A stretch of DNA of 8,429 nt from Bacillota bacterium (GTDB lineage: Bacteria; Bacillota; Bacilli; Alicyclobacillales; Alicyclobacillaceae). How positions within the stretch are numbered: the first letter of the stretch is position 1; each line of letters opens with the position of its first letter. The stretch spans positions 1-8,429 of the forward strand of contig JAKADF010000121.1 of the NCBI GenBank assembly GCA_021820805.1, written 5' to 3'. Below are positions 1-6,431 of the stretch, in pieces. A program made the translations under genes and the position numbers. The notes beneath the pieces are model-generated. The model did no database searches and was not told the origin of the DNA. It saw only the letters and a program-made list of their open reading frames with translations.

Positions 1-378
1 GCCGCCAAGAAACGAAAAGTCAAGCGATGTTCTAGAGGCCACAACTGATGAAATGAGAAACGCTCCAGCAGTAACGGCTAATGCTTTTATGACAGGTGCA
101 GGTCCAAGGGTCAATAGATAAGAACTGATGACAGGAAATAAAGTGACCCCAGACACAAATGTAAATGCGTAAACAAACCCGTAACCGATGCTTCGCCTTC
201 TTTGGATGAACATCGCGGAAATAATCATCACGAGTTCAACAATCATTAGGATCATGATTGCAGTTGGAGGTACAAATTGTCCAACGTAGACACCTGCTGT
301 TGCCAAAAGCAAAGAACCAAATAAGCCAAGAAATATACGACTGAGCACATTACTTCTCGAAAGCGCATAACTATGCAT
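1..378 (-). CDS. BI-1 (Bax inhibitor-1)/YetJ-family membrane protein, N-terminal part, runs off left edge
   Basis: The first 126 codons of a polytopic membrane protein are present; the C-terminus lies beyond base 1. The reading frame is open from ATG at 378 to the window edge. Seen: closely spaced hydrophobic helices at about residues 15-35, 38-57, 64-82, 84-100 and 102-115, with a basic loop QRRRSIGYGFVYAF and the run FVSGVTLFPVISSYLL. These match my recollection of B. subtilis YetJ (GQFVP, conserved Glu in the second helix, RRR..GY.FVY.F.FVSG.TLFP). YetJ-type BI-1 proteins are pH-sensitive calcium leak channels; the Asp pair that forms the pH sensor would be in the missing part. The start lies three bases after the mutY stop, and its Shine-Dalgarno GGTGAGG lies within the last mutY codons, so the two are probably translationally coupled. 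The family call is good; the function in this organism is inferred. Confidence 0.85.
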   Translation of the reverse strand, partial: MHSYALSRSNVLSRIFLGLFGSLLLATAGVYVGQFVPPTAIMILMIVELVMIISAMFIQRRRSIGYGFVYAFTFVSGVTLFPVISSYLLTLGPAPVIKALAVTAGAFLISSVVASRTSLDFSFLGG

Positions 379-381
379 ATT

Positions 382-1515
382 TTACCTCACCCTTTCACCG
401 AGAATCGAACCAATTATCTTTTCATATACCCGAGGCAAAACATAGTGCTTAATTTCTTGCCGCGGTGAAAATACCATCACCCTATCTTTCGCAAATCTAA
501 TATGGCTTAAATCAAGTCCTACTGGGCGAAAGACTCGAACACGCCATTCAATATGAGTGAATATATGTTTCTCCTCGCCAACCAGCACATAAGACTTCAA
601 ATCACAAGGTGAAGGCAAAGATGACGGAAGAAAGATAAATTTAGACAATAAATCATCCAACATTTCTTCCGAAGCAGACGCTGGGAATTTCTCGTCAGCC
701 AACTCAATGGCAGGCAATTGCCACATCTCGGCTAATAACCCGCGATTTGGCCTTTTCTCCAACAGTATTCCCTGTTCGTTTTCCAGCCAAAACCCAATTA
801 CCTGAATGATTTTTTTGGGTTTCTTTGGCGTTTTATACGGCAATTCATTTGTTTTGCCTGTTGCAAATGCAATACAATCATCCTTCAGCGGACAAATTAG
901 ACAGCTCGGTGATTTCGGAGTGCATACAGTTGCACCAAGTTCCATTACAGACTGAGTGAACAGGGACGGCTTCTCTTCTTCTGCGAAAGAACGTACGATT
1001 TCCGTAATCTTACGTTTGGCAATAGGCTTATCAACCGGATCGTCTATTCCAAAATACCTTGCAACAACACGAAGTACATTCCCGTCAACGGCAGGTGCAG
1101 GAATATCAAAAGCAATGCTTGCTACTGCCCCAGCTGTATAAGGACCAATACCTGGCAAAGTAAGCAGCTCATCTACGGCGCTGGGTATTATACCGTCATA
1201 CTGTTCTACAATTGCTTCTGCCGCTTTTTTGAGATTTCGAGCCCGAGAGTAATACCCAAGTCCCTGCCAAAGTTTCAAAACCTCATCCATTTCTGCATGC
1301 GCGAGATCAAAAACCGTCGGAAAACGCTCTAAAAACGCATGATAGTATGGAATCACCGTTTCCACACGCGTCTGCTGCAACATCGTTTCACTAACCAAAA
1401 TCCGATATGGATCTTTTGTTTTTCGCCAAGGAAGCTCACGGTGATTAAGGTTGTACCATGCTACTAATCTATGTGCGGGATGCGATAACTTTCCCCAATT
1501 TTTTTGTAATTCCAT
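382..1515 (-). CDS. mutY: Adenine DNA glycosylase MutY
   Basis: Base-excision repair enzyme that removes adenine mispaired with 8-oxoguanine. The 377-residue length is normal for the family. Seen: catalytic Glu43 in SETMLQQT, helix-hairpin-helix LTLPGIGPYTAGA (about 119-131), catalytic Asp144 in VDGN, and a complete 4Fe-4S loop with Cys198, Cys205, Cys208 and Cys214 (C-x6-C-x2-C-x5-C). A C-terminal NUDIX-like 8-oxoG recognition domain spans about 235-365. Glu43 and Asp144 fall at the same numbers as in the Geobacillus enzyme. The recognition loop reads F319-T320-H321, where the Geobacillus protein has Phe-Ser-His. The start is ATG with only a weak Shine-Dalgarno (GGATAGGG). It heads a two-gene unit with the BI-1-family gene and diverges from the small plus-strand gene. 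Confidence 0.97.
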   Translation of the reverse strand: MELQKNWGKLSHPAHRLVAWYNLNHRELPWRKTKDPYRILVSETMLQQTRVETVIPYYHAFLERFPTVFDLAHAEMDEVLKLWQGLGYYSRARNLKKAAEAIVEQYDGIIPSAVDELLTLPGIGPYTAGAVASIAFDIPAPAVDGNVLRVVARYFGIDDPVDKPIAKRKITEIVRSFAEEEKPSLFTQSVMELGATVCTPKSPSCLICPLKDDCIAFATGKTNELPYKTPKKPKKIIQVIGFWLENEQGILLEKRPNRGLLAEMWQLPAIELADEKFPASASEEMLDDLLSKFIFLPSSLPSPCDLKSYVLVGEEKHIFTHIEWRVRVFRPVGLDLSHIRFAKDRVMVFSPRQEIKHYVLPRVYEKIIGSILGERVR

Positions 1516-1644
1516 ACTAGCCCCTATCCAAACAATCTATTTAGCGTGCAACATGAATTCCCATTATCATCCTGCCCTAAATCATAAGGTTTTCGCTTAT
1601 AAAATCAAGATTTGGTTAAACTACGGACACGGGAGGTGCTGGCC

Positions 1645-1863
1645 ATGTGGGAACTAATGAATGGGATGGCAAATGGCGTTCGCAACCGAATGATGCCTAG
1701 AAGGAGAAACGGTGTCGGTACGATGACCGCCATGTTGATTGGTGCGAGTGTCGGCATTGCCGCTTGGGAAGCTTATCGTAGAGCCCAACCTGCATCACGG
1801 ATGGCTTCTAACGACAGCGCAAATAAAATAGCGCAGGAAGTCATGGAACAGATCCAAAGTTAA
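1645..1863 (+). CDS. Small putative single-pass membrane protein (72 aa), unrecognised
   Basis: A 72-residue protein of no family I can name. ATG at 1645 is chosen because GGGAGGTG lies seven bases upstream; the in-frame ATG at 1612 has no such site. Seen: a Met-, Asn- and Arg-rich N-terminus with the basic patch MMPRRRNG, one small-residue-rich hydrophobic helix (about 25-44, TMTAMLIGASVGIAAWEAY), then a short polar tail ending in a likely amphipathic stretch AQEVMEQIQS. By the positive-inside rule the N-terminus would be cytoplasmic, but RR also follows the helix, so topology is uncertain. It is the only plus-strand gene in the window. It diverges from mutY, converges on pncA, and is followed by a 9-bp stem-loop. 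Good ribosome site, isolated orientation and typical small membrane-protein composition support a real gene. No function is proposed. Confidence 0.75.
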   Translation: MWELMNGMANGVRNRMMPRRRNGVGTMTAMLIGASVGIAAWEAYRRAQPASRMASNDSANKIAQEVMEQIQS

Positions 1864-1902
1864 GTTCCATCCAATATGTTTGACCCCGTACGTCAGCGGA
1901 AT

Positions 1903-1933
1903 CAGAAGCGGACCTTTGATGGCGCCGCTTCTG
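1903..1933. terminator. 9-bp stem-loop between convergent genes, possible terminator
   Basis: A perfect 9-bp inverted repeat, CAGAAGCGG (1903-1911) and CCGCTTCTG (1925-1933), encloses a 13-base loop. It lies 40 bases after the stop of the small plus-strand gene and about 50 bases beyond the pncA stop, where a shared bidirectional terminator would be expected. Neither strand has a clear T-run after the stem, so termination is inferred from position and stem stability only. The rest of the 1864-1981 gap shows no other feature. Confidence 0.45.
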
Positions 1934-1981
1934 TCTCCCATTCAAATTCTGAATTGCATAATTATCAAATCGAGGAATTGG

Positions 1982-2545
1982 TCATTCAACAATTGACGTG
2001 CCTAGAGCACTAGCAAAGTGCGCTAGGCTTTCTTTATGACCATCTAAATTAAAGGATGCAACACCTGGTCGATGCACTACAATTTGAAGATTAGGATACT
2101 CAGAAGTCTTAAACTCATGGAGTCCGTTTACCGTATACCTTACACAAATATCAGTACAGACACCAACTACATGAATTTCAGTAATCCCTTTTTCGCGAAT
2201 TAAATCAAATAAACTTGTCCCATATCCTGCATTATAATGTTTTTTCGGAATATATACCCACTGGTCTTCTTTCTGACTCAGGGGTTCCTTCAGCTCGGAA
2301 ACGAGTTCCTGCCCTGAAGTCTCACGCAGATTGTGGGGAGGAAACATGCCAGATGCAATTTCATAATCCTGCATGTCGTGCAAGTCTCTTGCATCAAACA
2401 CATAGTCCCCACTCTCCAAAAACGATTCGACCAGTTGTCTGCAATATGGAATAATATCCATACCGGGTTGTCCGCAATTTAACGCTCCGTCCAGACGAAT
2501 AAAGTCATTTGACATATCGACCAACAACAACGCTTTTGCCAACAA
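1982..2545 (-). CDS. pncA: Nicotinamidase, PncA-type cysteine hydrolase
   Basis: Predicted to hydrolyse nicotinamide to nicotinate and ammonia in the NAD salvage pathway; cytoplasmic, isochorismatase-like fold. The 187-residue length matches Bacillus nicotinamidases. Seen: catalytic triad candidates Asp10 (LLLVDMSNDF), Lys101 (PKKHYNAGYGT) and Cys134 (GVCTDICV), and metal-site residues Asp54 and His56 (RDLHD) and His71 (FPPHNLR). The pattern FPPHN, AGYGTSL, GVCTDICV and VASFN.(D/E)GH is very close to B. subtilis YueJ (PncA), which favours nicotinamidase over other isochorismatase-like hydrolases. The start appears to be TTG: AGGGGTGA lies just upstream of two adjacent TTG codons at 2545 and 2542, and no ATG fits. 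It follows the DUF402 gene after 55 bases and is probably co-transcribed with it. Confidence 0.92.
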   Translation of the reverse strand: MLAKALLLVDMSNDFIRLDGALNCGQPGMDIIPYCRQLVESFLESGDYVFDARDLHDMQDYEIASGMFPPHNLRETSGQELVSELKEPLSQKEDQWVYIPKKHYNAGYGTSLFDLIREKGITEIHVVGVCTDICVRYTVNGLHEFKTSEYPNLQIVVHRPGVASFNLDGHKESLAHFASALGTSIVE

Positions 2546-2600
2546 CCGTCACCCCTTTTGGTTAATAAATACTGCATAAAAACCGATTCTTTGTGTCCGA

Positions 2601-3116
2601 TTAAGGGTAACGTCGGTTGGTTCCATATTTATGTTTCCAAATATGGTAAGACAAACGACTCCGTTTCATCGAATCCACGAATTTCTGTGTGTTTTCAAGA
2701 ACACGTTTTGCTTCCGCTTGACTGACCTGTCGTTTGTACATCGCTTCACCGAATTCTTCTAAATCGATGATATGATAGTACGACCGTTCATAAATGAGCA
2801 CGTCAACATACATGTCTTCCACATATATGTACTCTTGGTCTTCCCATACTTTCACCAAATCGACGTAATGGTCAAACCGTAATCGTGGATGTTTCACTGG
2901 GACACCCTTGTCAATACAAGTACTGACACCTATGCCCCATTGTGGATAGATCTCCCGAACATGATTGGTATAACCAAGCTCAAATGCTGGACGTTGAACA
3001 ACAATCAGGCCAGGCCGCCTAGAAAACTTCTCAATTTTAAAAGGTTCATTGCTTCTGTCAATACCACGCTCTTCGCGCTTGTGAATCTGTTGGACACGGC
3101 CTGCTCGTAACGCCAT
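2601..3116 (-). CDS. DUF402-family protein, putative nucleoside-phosphate phosphohydrolase
   Basis: A soluble protein with a DUF402-like core, about residues 60-150 from the ATG. The diagnostic run is FDHYVDLVKVW..(E)YIYVEDMYVDVLIY followed by IIDLEEFGEAM and a helix with EAKRVLENTQKFVD. The acidic residues in these strands are those that bind metal in the family. The characterised B. subtilis member (YgaC) is a nucleoside tri/diphosphatase, so a phosphatase role is inferred and not proven. Start choice is uncertain. ATG at 3116 gives 171 residues with a G6 tract 11 bases upstream. The frame stays open to TTG codons at 3188, 3185 and 3182 (195 residues from the first), which lack a ribosome site but would add GTLICRATYKGGDVSR, possibly a genuine first strand. 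It lies between the membrane protein gene and pncA, same strand. Confidence 0.8.
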   Translation of the reverse strand: MALRAGRVQQIHKREERGIDRSNEPFKIEKFSRRPGLIVVQRPAFELGYTNHVREIYPQWGIGVSTCIDKGVPVKHPRLRFDHYVDLVKVWEDQEYIYVEDMYVDVLIYERSYYHIIDLEEFGEAMYKRQVSQAEAKRVLENTQKFVDSMKRSRLSYHIWKHKYGTNRRYP

Positions 3117-3257
3117 CCGCGAAACGTCCCCCCCTTTATAGGTGGCTCTGCAGATAAGCGTACCACGACTTGAACCCGACAACAACAAACGATTTAGCAG
3201 TGAATGGGAATCTCGATTGTTAACACTGTAATTGGAACATCAAGATATAAATATTTG

Positions 3258-3812
3258 CTATAATTTCCACTTTGATTTACTTGACTTAGGTTGAAACCGC
3301 TTGGCTTTTGAGTGAGGTTTCATTCTTTGCCACATATCTATGGCATCATCTGAATGAATAAGAGGCTGCTTTCGTGTAACCAGTTTACGTGGACGGTACT
3401 TAAATCGATAGTATATACCACCGATAAACAGACCAAGGACTGCTGCCCCTGCAACATACCATTTGAATGGAACGGCTTCGATTGGATAGGCATAAGTTAA
3501 CGACGACGGAGAATAGTGTTCAAGCACAACAAACTGACCGTCAGCATCAAATAAATGGGAGTCAGGAGGCAAAACAATCGTTTGGGCATTATTGTAAAAG
3601 CGAAGATACCCTTCTTCACTTTCACCGCCGTATTTCCAATTACTAATAACATTTTCTCCAATTGTCACTTCTTGAAATAGTGGATTCTCTGCATGGAAAG
3701 GAATAATCCAACGATACAATTCAAACACAGCTATAGCAGAAGCAAAAAGTACAATTATAAATAGAATCATGGGCACACTTCTACGGCGCCGTTTTTGGAA
3801 GCGGTTCGCCAC
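3258..3812 (-). CDS. Unrecognised two-helix membrane protein downstream of crh
   Basis: A 184-residue protein I cannot assign to a family. Seen: a strongly basic N-terminus (FQKRRRRSVP), transmembrane helix about 14-33 (PMILFIIVLFASAIAVFELY), an extracytoplasmic region about 36-114 rich in Tyr, Asn and acidic residues, a second helix about 117-135 (KWYVAGAAVLGLFIGGIYY), and a 49-residue basic tail ending SSKSKWKL. Basic residues at both ends predict N-in/C-in topology. The start is GTG at 3812, supported by AGGAAGG eight bases upstream; there is no competing ATG before the first helix. It follows crh by 73 bases on the same strand, in the place where B. subtilis has yvcN, so it may be the distal gene of the whiA-crh transcription unit. 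Function unknown. Confidence 0.85.
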   Translation of the reverse strand: MANRFQKRRRRSVPMILFIIVLFASAIAVFELYRWIIPFHAENPLFQEVTIGENVISNWKYGGESEEGYLRFYNNAQTIVLPPDSHLFDADGQFVVLEHYSPSSLTYAYPIEAVPFKWYVAGAAVLGLFIGGIYYRFKYRPRKLVTRKQPLIHSDDAIDMWQRMKPHSKAKRFQPKSSKSKWKL

Positions 3813-3866
3813 AAGATACGCCTTCCTTTCATAGACCTGCTGTCCTAATTCTATGATGAAAGGCGG

Positions 3867-3895
3867 CGGACCAGAACGAAAACCGTTAGGATCCG
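3867..3895 (-). terminator. Stem-loop overlapping the end of crh, weak terminator or processing site
   Basis: On the minus strand CGGATCC (3895-3889) pairs with GGTCCG (3872-3867) with one bulged T, and an inner AACG/CGTT pair closes a small loop. The stem includes the last two sense codons of crh, and the stop codon (3888-3886) lies inside the hairpin. It is followed by CCGCCTTTCAT, with no proper T-tract. It could attenuate read-through into the membrane protein gene or protect the crh 3' end. Confidence 0.35.
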
Positions 3896-4146
3896 CTCTC
3901 TGAAACCAATTCTACCAATCTTTTCACAGCTTGTTCTTCATCTGAACCCTCTGCGCGGATGGCAACACTTTGCCCGTGTGCGATTGCAAGCGACATCACG
4001 CCCATAATACTTTTTGCATTCACAGACTTCCCGTCTTTTTCAACAAATACATCCGAATGAAAGCGATTCGCCTCTTGTACAAACATAGCTGCCGGCCGAG
4101 CAAATAATCCTGCTGGCAACTGCACAGTTACAGTTTCCTCAACCAT
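3886..4146 (-). CDS. crh: HPr-like catabolite repression protein Crh (with Phe15)
   Basis: An 86-residue HPr-fold protein. In Bacillus, Crh is phosphorylated on Ser46 by HPr kinase and then acts as a corepressor with CcpA. Seen: GLFARPAAMFVQEANRF (13-29), a conserved Ser46 in NAKSIMGVMSL, and the usual Crh length. It is near-identical in pattern to B. subtilis Crh (ARPAA.FVQEANRF.SDVF.EKDGK.VNAKSIMG). The PTS phospho-acceptor His15 of HPr is absent, as expected for Crh. However, position 15 is Phe (codon TTT, bases 4104-4102) and not the Gln typical of Crh. Position 15 therefore cannot carry a PTS phosphohistidine. The start ATG has GGTGAG five bases upstream. It lies 103 bases after whiA in the conserved yvcI-rapZ-glmR-whiA-crh order and may also have its own promoter. 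Confidence 0.95.
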   Translation of the reverse strand: MVEETVTVQLPAGLFARPAAMFVQEANRFHSDVFVEKDGKSVNAKSIMGVMSLAIAHGQSVAIRAEGSDEEQAVKRLVELVSESGS

Positions 4147-4183
4147 AAAATCTCACCAATCTCTCAGAAATGTATTGTGTAAA

Positions 4184-4212
4184 AGTATATCACTAGCAGA
4201 CGCACAATGAAA
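4184..4212 (-). promoter_or_regulatory. Candidate extended -10 promoter for crh
   Basis: In the 103-base whiA-crh gap the minus strand reads TGATATACT (4192-4184), an extended -10 element with five of six -10 matches. A weak -35, TTTCAT (4212-4207), lies 17 bases upstream. Transcription would begin about 30 bases before the crh start. This would give crh and the downstream genes expression independent of the yvcI operon. It is a pattern match only. Confidence 0.4.
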
Positions 4213-4249
4213 TCACGTAAATACACGAAAAATGACAAAATATTTGAAT

Positions 4250-5191
4250 TTATATAGATTGCCCTTTTCTGAGACGTTCCGCAATCTGTTCAAGTTTTTT
4301 AAAACGATGATTCAGACCAGATTTAGAAACTACGTGGCCGAGTCTTGCGCTAAGTTCTTGCAAATTAATTTCTGGATATTTTAGTCTTAACTCAGCCACT
4401 TCACGTAAATGACTTGGTAACTTTTCAAGACCAATCCGGTCTTCAATATACTGAATCACGTCCAATTGCCGCACAGCTGCTGTAATGGTTTTATTCATAT
4501 TAGCAGTTTCACAATTTACAAGACGATTTACTTGATTGCGCATACCTTTTAAAATACGCGTATCTTCAAACTTTAACAGTGCTTGATGAGCTCCTATTAA
4601 ACTTAGAAAATCAACAATCTTTTCTCCCTCTTTGAGGTAGACTACGTATCCCTTCTTACGAGAAATCTGCTTAGCATGAAGGCCGAATTCGTTCATAAGC
4701 GCTTGGACTTCTTCCGCTGCTGCCTTTAATGACGCATTGATTTCTAAATGATATGATTGACTGCCTGGAGAATTAACTGATCCGCTTGCTAAAAAAGCCC
4801 CCCGTAAATATGCTCGTTTACAACAAGACTTCCATTTTCGCGGAAACTTACTCTTAACATGCCCCTCTCGAGCTGGTAAATGGAATCCTAATTCTTCTGC
4901 CATTTGTCTGGCCTGAACCAACGAGCAGCGAACAGCATATACATTGTTTTTCTTCAACCTCATTTTTTTACGAACGACCACTTCAGGATGAATACCAAAC
5001 TGTTCTTTCACTTGGGTGTAAATACGCCGTGCTGTTGCCACATTCTCTGTCTCGACAACCATGGACAAAAAGCCGCCGCTATCCACAACCTGTGCATTCA
5101 GATCAAGTATGGCAAGGAGCTCGGCGCGTCTGCAACAGGGAGACTCTGCAACGAGTGTCAGCTCTTTTTTGGTTTGTGCTGCAAACGACAT
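4250..5191 (-). CDS. whiA: WhiA, DNA-binding regulator of division and chromosome segregation
   Basis: A 313-residue WhiA orthologue (YvcL). In Streptomyces it is a sporulation transcription factor; in B. subtilis it influences Z-ring assembly and chromosome segregation. Seen: an N-terminal WhiA domain starting SFAAQTKKEL, then degenerate LAGLIDADG-homing-endonuclease-like repeats including RAYLRGAFLASGSVN (126-140) and SYHLEI. A C-terminal helix-turn-helix (about 275-305) carries LSARLGHVVSKSGLNHRFKKL. The segment NRLVNCETANMNKTI (222-236) is strictly family-like. No endonuclease activity is expected in this family. The start ATG has GGAGGG five bases upstream. It is 79 bases after glmR, a gap that holds an 18-bp perfect palindrome. 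Confidence 0.97.
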   Translation of the reverse strand: MSFAAQTKKELTLVAESPCCRRAELLAILDLNAQVVDSGGFLSMVVETENVATARRIYTQVKEQFGIHPEVVVRKKMRLKKNNVYAVRCSLVQARQMAEELGFHLPAREGHVKSKFPRKWKSCCKRAYLRGAFLASGSVNSPGSQSYHLEINASLKAAAEEVQALMNEFGLHAKQISRKKGYVVYLKEGEKIVDFLSLIGAHQALLKFEDTRILKGMRNQVNRLVNCETANMNKTITAAVRQLDVIQYIEDRIGLEKLPSHLREVAELRLKYPEINLQELSARLGHVVSKSGLNHRFKKLEQIAERLRKGQSI

Positions 5192-5224
5192 TTATACCCT
5201 CCTCGCTATCGCGGACATAAACGG

Positions 5225-5242
5225 GAGCACATATATGTGCTC
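5225..5242. repeat. 18-bp perfect palindrome in the glmR-whiA gap
   Basis: GAGCACATATATGTGCTC is self-complementary over all 18 bases. It sits 29 bases after the glmR stop codon and about 33 bases before the whiA start, within the polycistronic message. There is no T-run after it on the minus strand, so it is not a standard terminator. It could be an RNA hairpin that influences whiA translation or message processing, or a protein-binding site in DNA. Confidence 0.6.
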
Positions 5243-5270
5243 TACAACACACCATGTCCCTCGCTTCATC

Positions 5271-6428
5271 CTAATTAGTTCCACCTTGATCATAACCGAT
5301 TAGACTCACAATTTGTTCTGCAACTAATCGGCTGTCATGCCTTGCATAAGTAGCATAGTGGAGAAAATCGCGTGCTATGACTCTTAAACCCATCTTGCTT
5401 AATTCTTCAATATCCACCTGAACTGGGTATGCGTCTTGAGCCTGATATTGAACCAAAGCTTCTTGTGGCAAGGCTGCCGCATTGACCAAAATATAGTCAA
5501 ACAATTTCCGTCCAACATGACGGTAAATCACTTCTACATGACTTGATGCAGATAATGCGTCTGTTTCACCCGGCTGGGTCATCACGTTACAAATGTACAT
5601 TTTCTTTGCTTTGCTATTCTCAATAGCTTCTGCGATGTCTGAAACTAATAGATTCGGCAGTACACTGGTATAAAGGCTTCCTGGGCCTATAACAATAGCA
5701 TCAGCTTGAGATATCGCCTCTAAAACCTCAGGTAATGGCTGTAGTTTATCTGGTACGAGTTCAAGTTTCATGATTCGTTTTTTGGAGAGCGGAATTTGCG
5801 ACTCACCTTCAATAATTGACCCGTCTTCCAGCAGTGCACGGAGAATTACGTCTTCCTTTACTGCAGGTAAAACACGTCCTCTTACTGCAAGTACACGACT
5901 TGTTTCACGAATCGCTGATTCGAAATCTCCCATGATATGAGTCATGGCCGCTAAAAACAGATTACCAAAGCTATGACCGCCAAGACCGTCTTGACCCGGA
6001 AACCGAAACTGCAAGAGTCTTTCAAGTAATGGCTCAGTATCTGCCAAAGCAACAAGACAATTTCGAATATCGCCTGGAGGAGGCATTGCAAAATCGGATC
6101 GCAACCTGCCAGAACTGCCCCCATCATCTGCTACTGTAACAACAGCGGTGAGATCAACATCAAACTCTTTTAAGCCGCGTAAAATCACGGACAGACCCGT
6201 TCCGCCGCCAAGTGCGACAATCTTAAGACGTCTTGTCAGTTCTTTTTGGCGCAGCCTGGCCCTGTGAATCTCCCTCAGCCAGCCGAACCCAAGAAGCATC
6301 ATTGCAGCAATAAGCACAATGGCACCAAGAGCTGTGCCATATTGCCAATGTGACAATCGCATCGTGCCAGCCAAAATTCCGACACCAAATATTGCTGCCG
6401 TCCACGCAAATAACCACCATAATCTCAT
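5271..6428 (-). CDS. glmR: GlmR/YvcK (CofD-like UDP-sugar-binding regulator) with N-terminal membrane anchor
   Basis: A YvcK/GlmR family protein. B. subtilis GlmR binds UDP-GlcNAc, stimulates GlmS and is needed for growth and cell shape on gluconeogenic carbon. Seen in the CofD-like core: LGGGTGLSV (73-81), TVADDGGSSGRLR (98-110), PPGDIRN (117-123), GHSFGNLFL (151-159), GPGSLYTS (248-255) and NVMTQPGETD (281-290). The 385 residues exceed the roughly 317 of the B. subtilis protein because of about 67 extra N-terminal residues. These include two predicted transmembrane helices (about 3-22 and 30-50) and a basic linker (REIHRARLRQKELTRRLK). The core would thus be tethered on the cytoplasmic face. 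The start ATG has GGGAGG eight bases upstream inside rapZ and lies three bases after the rapZ stop, implying tight coupling. Confidence 0.95.
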   Translation of the reverse strand: MRLWWLFAWTAAIFGVGILAGTMRLSHWQYGTALGAIVLIAAMMLLGFGWLREIHRARLRQKELTRRLKIVALGGGTGLSVILRGLKEFDVDLTAVVTVADDGGSSGRLRSDFAMPPPGDIRNCLVALADTEPLLERLLQFRFPGQDGLGGHSFGNLFLAAMTHIMGDFESAIRETSRVLAVRGRVLPAVKEDVILRALLEDGSIIEGESQIPLSKKRIMKLELVPDKLQPLPEVLEAISQADAIVIGPGSLYTSVLPNLLVSDIAEAIENSKAKKMYICNVMTQPGETDALSASSHVEVIYRHVGRKLFDYILVNAAALPQEALVQYQAQDAYPVQVDIEELSKMGLRVIARDFLHYATYARHDSRLVAEQIVSLIGYDQGGTN

Positions 6429-6431
6429 CCG

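Noticed and set aside
1516..1644. Divergent promoters between mutY and the small plus-strand gene
   Set aside because: Several TATAAA-like and TTG-like hexamers occur, but none pair at a proper 16-18-base spacing with adequate matches, so no promoter is called.
4250..5191. WhiA as a homing endonuclease because of its LAGLIDADG-like fold
   Set aside because: WhiA orthologues are degenerate and non-catalytic regulators; the C-terminal helix-turn-helix and the conserved cluster position support WhiA.
4904..5278. Plus-strand ORFs opposite whiA
   Set aside because: They are antisense to a strongly conserved gene, Cys/His-rich with low-complexity composition, and lack ribosome sites.
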